A DNA stretch of 64,000 nt, taken from assembly GCA_003254905.1 (NCBI GenBank), contig QANU01098899.1:248001-312000 (forward strand), in the 5' to 3' direction. Under the pieces are notes generated by a model. The model did not search any database. It had not been told where the DNA came from and saw only the letters and a list, made by a program, of their open reading frames with translations. This DNA comes from Nissolia schottii (lineage: Eukaryota; Streptophyta; Magnoliopsida; Fabales; Fabaceae). Below are positions 1-12,600 of this stretch, in pieces (the stretch's first letter is position 1; the number at the start of each line of letters is the position of its first letter). Both the position numbers and the translations under genes were made by a program.

Positions 1-503
1 CCAAGAACTGGAAGAAGAACCTGTCTTGGAAGACAAAACATTGGCACCAAAAGTTCCGAAATCATCTTGGTGAGCGTGTGAAGGGGTGGGGCCCGCAATG
101 GTTGCCACTCCCGAAACGTAGAACCCAAAATCCCCTTTTTCTCCGTGGCACTGTCCCTATCATGACCTTATCTCAAAAAGTTGAGGATTCAATTAATTCA
201 TAAAGTTAACAAGCAATATTGCCAAAATATTCCAAGCCAAGCCATTGAGACATTACAGGAAATCATACAAACTCTAGTCAGTTCATAATTAATTGATGCT
301 ACAAAAACATCTCAACTGCCAGTGCAAGATATAGATTCAATTGAAATCCTGTACACCATTGATCAACTTTTGTTTTGCAAAATGAATACCCCTATCAAAA
401 GATGGATTTCGTGTAGAACAATTACAAAACAGCATGCAGCAATACAGTTCAGTGGAAGCATCAAACAAGCGTACTAGACTGGCTGATCAATGCTCAATGC
501 ACT
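1..503. other. Left edge, 3' flank of the BARD1-like gene
   Basis: No coding exon is recognised here. The stretch lies downstream of the stop codon of the minus-strand BARD1-like gene and probably includes its 3' UTR. The first 150 bases are less AT-rich than the rest and could belong to a neighbouring gene cut by the window edge, but no frame gave a recognisable protein. Confidence 0.5.
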
Positions 504-3500
504 TTAGCTAACAAAAGGCTGCAGTTTACATGAAGCAATTGACTCCAAAATCCACGTGTGACCAATAACTCGGGAACCAGTAGCAGCAGCTATATCCCCT
601 GCCTCATTCAGTCTCTGCCAAAGAATAGAAACTTCCTCCCCTAACTTACACCCATGTGGAGGATCAAGATTGTAAACAACCAGCAACTTTGAAGGAGCCC
701 CTTCACATTCATGCCTTTGTTTTTCCAGTTCTTTTTTGCTTCTCAAAATAGTACCTCCTCCCACTTCAACCAACTCTTCAAGATCTTCCTTATAAGTCGT
801 CATATAATCCCCAGAAAAATAAAACCTTAAGCCACTAAATAGCTTTGGATCCTGCAATCATAACCATTAGAATATTAGAACTCACAACACAGGAAATTTA
901 CCAAAAAACGAAACAATGAATTCCAACCAGTACAAGGGAGCTAAAAAAAAGCAACTGAAAATGTCAAGTCACTACAGTAGTGTGCTAAACAGAAAAAAAT
1001 CTTACAAACATCCATCAAGAATTCACCAGTTGCAGGACACAGAAAATAACAAAGCATTCATCAATAGGCTTTTTATATTACAATATTCAATCCAAAAGAC
1101 AAGCTAAGTGTCTGCATAAACATATGCTGCAATGAAAGGATGTTTACATTGGCTAGTGCTCTAAGTCTGCCACCTTTTGGGCCACCATGACACCCTTGGT
1201 TGTCAAGACCAACTTCATATGGTTCTTCTTCAACAAGATCCATCCCTTCAATGCATGCTTTTACCCCTACAATACAAGATAAATAGCATCAACGTGAATA
1301 CAAAAATATGAATAAGCACAAGACAACAGTGCATACCAACCACAAAGCATAATAAGCCCACTTAGTCGTAGACTGTTAAACAGTGTAAAAGAAAAAAGAA
1401 TTGTGAGAGCCAGAAGCAGAACTAGAATACTGGGTTTCCATACACAAGTACAAATATCAGAACGCCAATTCATAATTTGTAAGATACTGGCACAATATAT
1501 GGAACATAACTGAATCTAATCTCACTGTCACAAGCCCTCAAATCAAAAGGATATACATTGCAAAGTAAGAACCAAAGAGTGAAGCCATTAGGTGAATCAT
1601 TAACATTCGTCAATAATTAACAAGAAAAAACAGAGATGAGGATCAACTCAAGTAATCAGTATAAGGAAGAAAAAAAGAGAGCCTCAATAACTAACTTACA
1701 ATCCATTTTCAGAATCCATCGTCCATTTAAAATTGCCATTAAAACTTTCAGTGTCCTGGAGCATGCTCCATTTTCATCAGTAGCTGCAATCACATGGGTG
1801 ACATCTGAGGTCCAGAACTTATTCACTTTAGCACCAACCTTGCTTGCAAAATTGATCAGACATACCTGCACCATCAGTAGAGGGAATATGAAAAATAAAC
1901 ACTGGGAAAATATAACAAGTAGTAAATCAAATGATAGATAAAAGAAAAAATTGCCCTATACTGTTCAGGTGTAGAATGTTAGCAGAAAATAGACATTTAA
2001 AAGTAATTCGTAATAAACACTTTTATCAAGGTTAGGCATTTCATCTTATCAAAAGATTCAGCATCCACTATGTACTTTTGCAATGTAATACCCCAGTAAA
2101 ATTGTGACAAGAAATCCAAAGAAAGAAAAATAGTAAAAACATTGATAACAAAGACTTAATTAAGGCAAGTAAACAACATAGATGCTCAGTAGCAACCTTT
2201 TCTTGAGTTGACAAAGCAGATCCACAAAAAACCAACTTTTTATCAGCACCCTCTGAAGCTCCCATGGGGCTTGACTGCTGAGATGGTCTGCATGCAGGGG
2301 AGAAACTTGTGTTAGTGAAGAGCACGTTATGGCAAACAAAAGTGTTAGTGCACATAACCCTGAAATATGCTCAATAATTTCACACTTCAGTATGCTACAA
2401 ATAGGTTATGAATGGCATTAGAGCACTATCTATGAGTAATGGGAAAAAAAAATGGAGTGCATTAATCTGCTAGGAATTGTGCATTAATTTATGCTCTAAA
2501 GTCTAGTCTGCTAATACCTTCAAATGTTAAAGAGTAAATAAGCAACTGCCTGAAACCCACAAGATTCTTTGAAATGTTCAAAAATATGGCAGTGTGTGCC
2601 ATTTTTAGTGTTATGCTACTTATGTTAAAAAAAAGTAAACATTTGAGATCTATTAATTTTAATTTCTAAGGAACTTGAATAGTTAATAACTCAAAAGAAA
2701 ACATACAGCTGAGTCAAAGCAGGATGGTTATGAGTCAGTTGTTTCTTAGGCCTGGATTTCTCATTTGGAAATTTGAAATGAGAATGAGCAGGACAGAGCA
2801 AAAGAAAATCACCCTGAAACAGAGAATACACAGTTAAAACAAATGAAAGGGCACACAAGAAAATAAAAATTTCAAAAAAAATGCCCAAAAATAACTTTAT
2901 TATATGAGACATGTACATGATCCCAGCGGCATTTTGAGATGTCCATTGCACAAGGAACATGATAGGTTCTTCTACAGGATTTAACATAACAGCCAAGAGC
3001 AGCTCCCTTTAGACCACATTTGCTGCATTTCAGCTTCACTCCTCTTGCCACTTCTGCCTTCAAATTCTGAACAGCTTCATCAACAAAGTACACTTGTGGC
3101 GCCCTGCATTCCAATGTTTATATGATATTCATCATCCAAATACCAACAAAAAGCTAAAATAATAACCAAAATGTTCAACAAATGCATATTTTAACAATAA
3201 ATTGCACAATCCATAGTCAAGTCAGAAATTAGGATTAGTATCGGTTGCTACATAAGCCCTAAAAAATCCACAGAACATATGCCTGGAAGCTACATTAATG
3301 ACCATAAAAAATGAAACCAAGTTATCATACCAATCAATGCAAACTCTGTGCACGTGCACAACATTTGGGTGCTTTGCTGCATCTCCAGTAACCAAATTCC
3401 CATTCCCATTTGCATAATGCAGCATTGGCCCTGTAGCCTACAAAATAACATCATTTAGGCCAGAAAAATAGTTGTGTTTCAAAAAAATTTCCAGTAGCCT

Positions 3501-5116
3501 ATATTGCAAGAATGTAACACAGGTTTCAGGGGGGGAATTGGAAAGAGAAGTAATGACGTGCAGACAAATTTGAGGAATCAAATCAATTTTATTTTATTTT
3601 TGATAAAAAGAATCAAATCAAATATTACCTCTGAGGTTTTAGAGGATTGGCAAAATGAACATGTAGTCATACTTGAATTCAAGTCATCTGAATTTGCAGG
3701 CAACACTGCATCTGGGTCCTTTCCAGATTTTAGATCAAGATCACAGCAGGAACCCACAAGCTTATTTTGATGCACAGTTCTAAGTTGATCATCTCCATGG
3801 GTATGGTTTTTCTGTCTCTTGAGTTCTCTGGTAAGACCCTCAGTTTCAGAGGCTGAACTGTCAGACCTCAGTTGTGCCATTCTTTCCTTCAAATTTCCAT
3901 TTCCTGTACTAGCTCTCTTCATTGAGGGATTTTCCAATCTCTCAGACAGCAAGGGCTGAAATTAAGAGGTAGGTATTTTGATTAAAAAGAAAAAAGAAGG
4001 TAAAACCCAATAATTCATTGATTTCAAATTTCCAAACATTGGTATAGCTTGTGTTATTTAAAAGATCAATACCAATGTTTTGAGTAACCCTAGCCAAAGC
4101 TCAAAAATCTCCTGTGCTTCAAATAATACTTAGCAATCACATCTCTCATGTTTTTTAATATGATCATCTCATGTTAAAAAAGAGATAGACGCTAGAATTT
4201 ACACACACACACACAGTTTGGTATCTTACATGCCCACTATCTTGATCACTACAGTCATTATCTGAACCTTTGGTGTCACAAAATGGGGGGCTGCCTGGTC
4301 CTGATTGTGTCAGTTGATTCACATCCATTTCCACAACTCCAAAGTCTTCTCGGCCCCTGGTTTCCATCTGGAAATTACTGACACCATTAGCCTTGAATCT
4401 GTGATTCTTGCCAACCCCGATCCCATCAGAACCAGCTAATTTCACTGTAACCCCGTCACCATTTTTGCTACTATAAGTCGAATTGAGATATGCTCTGCAT
4501 GGCTCCAAAACTCTCAAACCATCTTCATTCACCAATTCAGAAGAAACAATATCAAACCAGTGCCAAGCAATTTAACTTTCTTTCTTCATTAAGCTTTCCA
4601 AATCACAAAGTGAAATGGACTCACCAGAAGAACGTTGCTGAAACAAACTAGGACAAAAGGTGGCATCCAAGCTCCTATAGATCGCTACCATGTTTTCTAC
4701 AAAAGGCACATGCCTTATATCTGCCACCCACAATCAAACACACAGAGAGCATAAATATGCATACATTAATGGATCGGAAAAAAGACATTCTAGCAATCCA
4801 AAGCAAGTTGAATTCATCAACCTATTAGCAAACTTGCATTTACGTGCACCCGGATGCGAATTTACCTGTTGGAGAACACTTGGTCATACAAACAGCACAC
4901 TCAGAACCAGCCGCTGTGGAATCAAACAAACACGGGCTGCGAAAAAAAAAAAAGTACCAATTTCAAAAATATTTTCACAAACGAAGAACCTAGTGCAACA
5001 AACTCATCAAAACAACAACGAGAATACGAAAACCTTAAAATGAGGAGGAGGAACAAACTCACTTGCAGAACAAGTGATTACACGGTAGCAAAACCGGCCT
5101 CTCGAACAAGCTCAAA
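504..5116 (-). CDS. BARD1: BARD1-like RING, PHD and tandem BRCT protein, 5' end missing
   Basis: Partner of BRCA1 in plant DNA repair; the Arabidopsis homolog (BARD1/ROW1) also restricts WUSCHEL expression in the shoot meristem. Twelve exons join in phase: 5063-5116, 4866-4936, 4625-4696, 4230-4522, 3629-3955, 3331-3437, 2917-3103, 2707-2813, 2197-2287, 1700-1865, 1148-1266 and 504-851, giving 646 codons before the stop. The first two exons carry the second half of a RING finger (PCNHLFCNPC, then ECAVC). Exons 3331-2707 hold an extended PHD finger (KCSKC, SCRRTYHVPC). The last three or four exons hold two BRCT domains (DVTHVIAATDENGAC; GHTWILESIA). The start codon and first RING cysteines are not visible; they fall in the N block at 5148-5348 or beyond the adjacent LTR. 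BRCA1 was considered, but the short central region and the C-terminus fit BARD1 better. Confidence 0.88.
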
Positions 5117-5147
5117 CTGCATGCAAAATCCGGAAGCATCAGAAAAA

Positions 5148-5348
5148 NNNNNNNNNNNNNNNNNNNNNNNNNNNNNNNNNNNNNNNNNNNNNNNNNNNNN
5201 NNNNNNNNNNNNNNNNNNNNNNNNNNNNNNNNNNNNNNNNNNNNNNNNNNNNNNNNNNNNNNNNNNNNNNNNNNNNNNNNNNNNNNNNNNNNNNNNNNNN
5301 NNNNNNNNNNNNNNNNNNNNNNNNNNNNNNNNNNNNNNNNNNNNNNNN
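5148..5348. other. Assembly gap of 201 N
   Basis: A run of N lies between the RING exon of the BARD1-like gene and an LTR that begins with TG immediately after the gap. The true length is unknown. The gap probably hides the first coding exon of BARD1, more of the retroelement, or both. Confidence 0.97.
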
Positions 5349-5787
5349 TGTTACGGACTGGGCCATAAAGGCCCATCCCAGCGACCCGACACCCAGGCCT
5401 TTATCCGCGGACCCGACCCGACCTCTCACAAACGATCACCGACAAGGTCGCCACTCTCTGGCCACTCAGGGATAACGGTTCCGAGATCCTCGTCGCCTTC
5501 CGCGATATCCGGGGTCAGCGCGCAGATCACGGCTCTCTCCCCGCCTCCGCGATACCCGAAACCTCCTCCACCACTCCGGCTATATAATAAGCCTATACCC
5601 CAGGTACAAAGACATCACATAATCATTCACTATACTCCTTCGACCCTTGCTTACTTGAGCGTCGGAGTAATTGCAGGTACACACCGCAATCGCGGGTCCA
5701 GAGATCGATCGTGCCAAGGTCAGAGTTCTCATTCGGTTCCACAGCCTCAGGATTCAGAGTTTGTACCGAGGTAGATACTTCGGAACA
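5349..5787 (+). mobile_element. LTR of a retrotransposon, solo or flanking the gap
   Basis: The block starts TGTTACGG directly after the N gap and I place its end at the CA near 5787 (ACTTCGGAACA). It is much more GC-rich than its surroundings and has a TATA-like TATATAATAAG near 5580. It shares structure and the motif ACTTGAGCGTCGGA (near 5652) with the inverted LTR at 38500-38929, so both are one family. No internal retroelement coding region is visible on the right, so it is either a solo LTR or the end of an element hidden in the gap. The target duplication cannot be tested because one side is N. Confidence 0.7.
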
Positions 5788-6769
5788 ATTGAAATTTGGA
5801 AATCTTCTACTCTTTGCTGGAGCTCTGACTGCCGAAAATGTGGACGAGATTAAGACATGGATTAGGCTTAAAATTGTAAAACAATTAATGCTGCATAGCT
5901 TCAAATAACGAACGGTAAAAGTGAAAGATATTGCGTTACATTATAACTCAAAATGAGGACAGTTGCGATCTAAAGATCTTACGATACATTATTACAAATA
6001 AACAAGAAGACGATGGTGATCGTCTGTTGTTGGGTTATAAGCCCGTTTTGGAAAGGACTGTTTGGGACTTTTGATAAGGTTGGGCTGCAGGATTCGTCTA
6101 TATGAAAACTATGTATAAGGTAAAATGTATTAAGCAAAGTGTCTGACACTTTGTATCAATGGGCTACACCAGTGGACTGGGCTCGCCATGAACAGTCCTC
6201 GGAACGTCATTTCAAGATTAAATTCTTGAAATGTTAAACAAGTTTTCTTTTCTATTTCATTTCCATCAAACAAAAGATAATCAACGTCATTAATTTGTTA
6301 AATTTTGGCAAAGTTTCTTATGTTTTTATGTTTATATTTTATTTTTATAAATTAAAATTAAGGGTTTTTTACTTTATAGTATAAAAAAATGAACTTAAAA
6401 AATATGGCATTTTTGGCAAGAAAAAAATTTGTTTAATAATACTTTACAGCATTTATTTTTGTGTGACACAGTTTTTATCGTAGACAGTATAAATTGGAGT
6501 GAATTTATTGATCGTCACAGTTGTGAAATATAATAAATCACGTCCTACTTTTTTTTTTCAACAATAAATACATTCAAATGTACCAACTGATTGGGATATT
6601 TAAATGTATTTATTGTCTAAGTTTATAGTTTGCTATAGTTAATTAACACACTCATCATTTGAAAAGATACGTAAATGAGAAACTAAATTTAAGATTGTGT
6701 AAAGATCCATTATATTATGTGCATCATATTAATACATCATAATTGTCTCCCGTTATATATAAATAACCT
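5788..6769. other. AT-rich intergenic DNA, no gene seen
   Basis: Separates the LTR from a minisatellite. All frames contain only short chance ORFs. I looked for a missing BARD1 first exon with the CPLC-type RING start on the minus strand and did not find one. Confidence 0.5.
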
Positions 6770-7290
6770 TTTTGACTTACATACAAACAAACCTTTCAAA
6801 ACTATAAGCAAATATGCAATTATATAACTAGAATAAATTTGCAATCAAACATGTACCAGTACAACTATAATATGAACAAACTTAAATATACATAATGAAC
6901 AAATTTATACAACTAAAATGAACAAATCTGTACATAGAGAATAAACAAACTTATATACACTACGTGAACAAGCCTATACATATAAAATGAACAAACTTAT
7001 ACACACATAGTGAACAAACCTAAACAAGTAAAATGAACAAACAATAAACATATACGACAAGTATGAATAAACTTATACACATTAATCGAATAAATCAATA
7101 CAATTAGAGTAAACAAACACATACACACTTAGTGAACAAACCTATATTCCCATAATGAACAAACTTGGATACATGAAGTGAACAAGTTATACAACTAGAT
7201 TGATAAAAAATTTCACTTATATACAAACAAACCATTCAATCGTAAATAAACGAATTTTTCGGTTGCATATAAACAAACATTTATTGGTTA
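6770..7290. repeat. Degenerate AT-rich minisatellite, unit about 28-32 bp
   Basis: The block is built from repeated variants of a unit resembling AATGAACAAACTTATACACA, alternating with TAGTGAACAAACCTATAC-like versions. At least a dozen diverged copies can be followed between about 6830 and 7190, with weaker copies on each side. No coding potential. Confidence 0.75.
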
Positions 7291-7547
7291 AATTAAACTA
7301 CCAATGTAATCAAAAAATCATTTCAAAACATAAAAAAAAACCCGACAGACCTACAAATTGTTCATGTACAAATCTAGCTTTAGAATAATACAAAATCTAC
7401 AAATCTAACTTACTTCTAAGTTGACATCTACCGAACCAATTGACATTGCAACGCATAACCACTCAACTAACGATGTTTTTTCCTAGCAACAGATAGGTAT
7501 GGCGAACAAGAAACGATGGTTGGTTGTGCGAGACAACTAATCTTAAG

Positions 7548-7790
7548 TTGATGGTAGAGAGAAAAAAAGAGAAAAAAACTAAAGCACAGGAGATGGGGAT
7601 GCGGGATATAGAGAATTGAGAGTGAAAAGAGAGAGGAAGGGGATGTGAGATTGAGAGAAATGAAAGGGAACGTGAGAGAGAGAAGAGAGAGAAAAATGGG
7701 AACATGAAGGAGAGGATGACCGTGAGAGAGAAGAGAGAGAGATGAAGGGGAATATGAGTTCAAAAAGTGAGTAAGAGAAAAAAATACAAA
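7548..7790. repeat. Purine-rich GA tract
   Basis: A long strand-asymmetric tract of GAGAGAGAAG-like sequence, G+A on the plus strand. It creates spurious Ser/Phe/Leu-rich ORFs on the minus strand that are not genes. Confidence 0.7.
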
Positions 7791-9638
7791 ACATAAATAA
7801 AACTTTGTTATGTGACATCAATTTTAATAAAGACTAAAACCTTTTTATTATACTTAATACCTTTTTCATTTTAGAGGTTAAACAGGGGACTTTTGGTCCC
7901 CTCCCTGTATCACAAAATTTAATCATAAAAGGTAAGAAAACAGTTTAGTGTGTTGTCGCATTGATCTTTTTGTTCTTGAGGTCGTCGTTACCTGTGCAGA
8001 TAGAATGGTAGCCAAGTTCCCACCTATCACAAGTTGCCAATGCTATGCCATTGAACTTCAACGAAGTTCCCCTGTGCCAGTCCGTCAACATTCATCCCTA
8101 TCTTTGACTATTGTTTTTCTTTTTAGCTTTCTAGAACAAACACTTAAAATTTGAATAGTCTTTCACACATACCTGGAAAAATGTTGACCAAGTCCGCATA
8201 AAATTTGATAAATTTTAACCAGAACTATTCTTAAGACTAAAAGCTATTAAAGAATATATATATACACACACACACTTTTTTTTTCTTGTTCCATTCATAG
8301 GTAAGTATTTTAGGACATTTTTTAACCACATTTGTCACCGTTGTCTCTTTATCCCAAAATATTCTTTAATATTATTTCATAACAAAGTATCCCAACGCGA
8401 TTCAATTTAATTCGATTTTAAGATAAAAGTCCAAATGATCCAAACACTAAGTTTTATTTTAGTTTGGTTTTTATTAAAATGTTTATAAATGTAAAAAGTA
8501 TATTTTAAGTTCATTAAATTACATTAATCACTAATCTTTTTATAAAATTATGCCACTATAAAAATTATTTATTAAAAGCTATACTAATGTTTAGTCCTAA
8601 CGAGTAAAATAATTAATAAACGATTATGTATAAATAATTTTCATGTAATACTATGGGAAATAAATGTTTTTAATTTGACTTTTTTAATTGACATAATAAA
8701 ATGTGATTTTTACCGATTCATTTATTTGTTGTGTATGATATGTATGTAACTCACATTCATCTTTCTGATTAACGATGAGTTGTGTCAATTAAAATATATA
8801 ATTAATAGGTTCCATTGCCATCACAATGTATTAAAAATTAAATCTCATTTAAGAAAACAATCATACTCCTCTCCACAAGGTTTATTGACGTAAGGTTGGT
8901 TAAAGTGATAATTACTTTGATTCGTTTATTAAATAGTTTGAGTTATTAGAATAAAAAAAATTATCGCTAGGAGATTTCTACTCTTTTAAGAAACTTATTA
9001 GATTAGTTAAAGACCTCTACCCTTTTAAAGAACCTGTTAGATTAATTGAATTCTTGGCAACAGGGGTTAGATGTTAGTGATTCAATTAAAAAAATAATTA
9101 ACATAATGTTTGTTAAGTAGTATGCAAAGTGCAAACTTGTTACTTTCTTGAAGATCCTTAAGTTTGAGATAAGGAAAGAAATGTATCAAATGAGACAACG
9201 GTAATACTTTAAGTTAGATTAGCCTATTATACTTAATAATAAAATATGGATAATAGTGTAAAAAAAAAAAGTCCCCTTCTCTAGAAAAGGTAAAAAATGG
9301 AAAAATAGTCCCATTTTTTGAACAATAGAAAGATTAATAAAATGTGTATATCATAAAAAAAATAAATATTATTAAACATATAAATAATTGAACAATATTT
9401 AAGTACACACCTAAGCACACAAGAAACATAAGAATAATCATTATCTACGTAACAATTAATTTGTTGGGTTTACAAATTGTATTTATGAATGAAAAACCCA
9501 CGAACCATTGTAAAGCACACCTGATTGAATATTTGATTTTTCCACCATTCGCAACTCCCAACTTCTAAAGCTCTAACCCGCTGGGCAGAGTCGTACTTAT
9601 TTTCTCCCTCCCTTTCTCTCTCTCCGCCAATAACCGCA
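7791..9638. other. AT-rich intergenic DNA and PSAT1 upstream region
   Basis: No gene seen. The last 150 bases before 9639 become CT-rich (CTCCCTCCCTTTCTCTCTCT), typical of a plant 5' leader, so the PSAT1 transcript probably starts within this stretch. No clear TATA box was identified. Confidence 0.45.
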
Positions 9639-12600
9639 ATGACGAAGAAACCCTCACTGCTACGCTCGCACGTCGTTCTCGCCGTACTCGCCATCGCCGT
9701 CGCCGTTCAGGGAGCCTTCGGCAGCGACGGCGCGGAGCTCGATTACTCGAAGCTCTCCGGCATTATAATCCCTGGCTTCGCATCCACTCAGCTCCGAGCG
9801 TGGTCCATCCTCGACTGCCCTTTCTCGCCCCTCGATTTCAACCCTCTCGATTTGGTCTGGCTCGACACCACCAAAGTACTCTCTCTCTCCCCACTTTGTT
9901 TTACGTCGCGTTCTGATGCACGACGATCGAATATTGCTCTGTTTGGCTACTGAGAAAATTAGTTTTAATAATAAAAAAACGTGTGGTACTATTTCTTGTG
10001 GTAATTTATCGATGATCGGCTTTCTTAGGCGTTTTTGTTTTGTGGAGATGTGAATTATGAGAAGGACGTGCATGAAGGAATATGGACGTATTGAACTAAT
10101 TTGAGCATTCCAGTTCCGTTGTTTACTTGTCTTCTGTGTGTCTGAAATTACGGTATAAGGTAGATAATGAGACATTAGCGCTTCAGAGTTATTAATTAGA
10201 GCAAGATTGGCAAACACTTACTTTAGTAAAGAAAAAAATTACTCCGTAGATTTTGTCAGAATTTTGTCGCAAATGATTTAGCATGATTATCAACCCTTGG
10301 ATGAACAAGTGAGCCGTACCACTTCATTTCATTGAACAACTATCATGATTTTTGTTAGAGATTCGAACTATATTCTTTTGTCGACCATGTAGTATTGCTC
10401 TTAGAGAAATAGTATTAAGCTGTTTTGAGACTAGAGTATATTCGAAGCCATAGATTGTGATCAATTCACGTGTGTTGCAGCTTCTTTCTGCTGTCAATTG
10501 CTGGCTTAAGTGTATGTTGCTGGATCCTTACAATCAGACCGATCACCCAGATTGCAAGTCCCGTCCTGATAGTGGCCTTTCCGGTATTACGGAACTTGAT
10601 CCAGGTTATATAACAGGTGTGTTTTTGTAACTATGCGATGGGTGAACCATGATTTTGTAATGTATTTGTTCTGGTTTTTGAGTTTTGTGGTTTAGCAACA
10701 TACTTTTTATTTTATTTTATTGGCAGGGCCTCTTTCATCAGTGTGGAAAGAATGGATTAAGTGGTGTATTGAATTTGGCATAGAAGCTAATGCAATAATT
10801 GCTGTTCCTTATGATTGGAGATTGTCACCGTCAATGCTTGAAGAGCGAGACCTTTACTTTCATAAGCTCAAGTATGTCTACATCTCTGCATCTCAACTAC
10901 CTGTAGGTCAGGCAGTTATTCTCTGATATGATTTGGATAAAATATTTTGCTTCTTAAAATTGTGTTCAAAATTTCAGGAGGCATTTCTGAATGCTGATTT
11001 GTACTTTTTGGCCAAGGGGCAATTTGTTTCTCCCAACCAATTGATTTTCCACAGTGCTTAGAAGTTTTCTTAATGTGTACATAATAGGATAAATTTACCT
11101 GCGTTGTGTGTAAATTCTCTGTTTGCATCTATGTTAATTTCTTAAGCAAATAGTATATTCATTCTGCCTTTGGTCAGTCTAATCAATGTGTAGAAGTTTT
11201 AGAGAGAAGGGGATGATATGGAAATATAGAAATAGTTACCTTCCACAAGCTTTTTAAATGACTAACGAGGGAAGAAAGTGGAAGGTAAAAATTTATCAGT
11301 GTAAAATTTAATTATAGCCTTATAAACTTTGGTTAAGTAACCAATTTTATGTGCTAACGGGCCTAAGAAAAGTTATTTTAAAAAAAGCAGTGCTTATCCC
11401 CTTTATTAGGCCCCCAATTTAGAGGGGAGCAAAAAGTGAGAGGTTGAGGGGGAATAGTTTTCCACACATACCCTACCCCTTAAAATTTTTGAACTCCCAT
11501 GCAAGGTATTTCCATCCCCTCTTCATCACCGCGCATCTATCGAACTCTTAGAGCTCAACTTCCTAAACAGAAGTAACTTTTTTTATCTTTTGCAAGACTG
11601 GCATAATAAATTGGTTACACAATATGTATTGAGAATTAGAGACTTGTATCATCTAATGCTAAGAGTATTTGTAATGGCTTTAGTTTCTACTTGATGCATT
11701 CTAACTCTTGACATCTGGTCATTTTAGTAATCCATATTGCACAATGACAAATACACACACACACAAATTGTCAAATTTGGAATGCTCTAATATGGATGTT
11801 GATAAATGCTGGTTACTTGTAAATGGATAAATTCTTGTAGTATATGCACACCAGAATTTTTTGTTTTTTTTTTTTGGTAGACACCAGAATGTTAATGTGC
11901 TGTTTAAGAGCTGTGAGTTAGATTCCCCCCCCCCTCAAAAAGGCGGATGATTAAATAAAATTGATTTGTTGGTTAAGATAAGGATATTTACATTTCGTAT
12001 TTCACTTTGCAGATTGACATTTGAAACTGCTTATAAACTTCGTGGTGGCCCCTCTTTGGTTTTTGCACATTCATTGGGTAATAACGTTTTTCGTTATTTC
12101 TTGGAGTGGTTAAAACTAGAGATTGCACCAAAACATTATAACGAATGGCTGGATCAACATATTCATGCCTATTTTGCTGTTGGTATGTATGGCTTACTTG
12201 AATTTTTTATAACCCCTGAAGGTATTGCTCATATGATAATTTTATATACTGTTTTTTTGTCTTTGATTGGGCGTTTCAGGAGCTCCCCTTCTTGGTGCAA
12301 CTGAAACTGTTGAAGCAACACTTTCAGGATTCACATTTGGTCTTCCTATTTCTGAGGTTAACTTTTAATTTTTGTAACTTCTCTTTTCTGTTGGGTTTGC
12401 TTTTATGTTTATCAGTTAATCTATGCTTAGGCTGTCCGATATTACAAGTCTATTATTCTTTCGGTTATTTCCATAATCCTTTTTTAGGCTTTTAGTTCTT
12501 CTTGATCATTGTATCATAATATTATTATCTGATGTGACACAGTTCTAGATTCTGCAACAGTCGTTTTTTCAAATTTTCTGACAGCCTGGGAATTCTCCTT

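Noticed and set aside
4854-5774. 306-codon ORF crossing the N block
   Set aside because: Its length is due to N bases translated as X; it joins BARD1 antisense to LTR sequence.
6830-7190. CRISPR-like array
   Set aside because: Plant nuclear DNA; units are diverged, with no constant repeat and unique spacers.
7463-7821. Three overlapping Ser/Phe/Leu-rich minus-strand ORFs
   Set aside because: Product of a GA-rich low-complexity tract open in all three frames.
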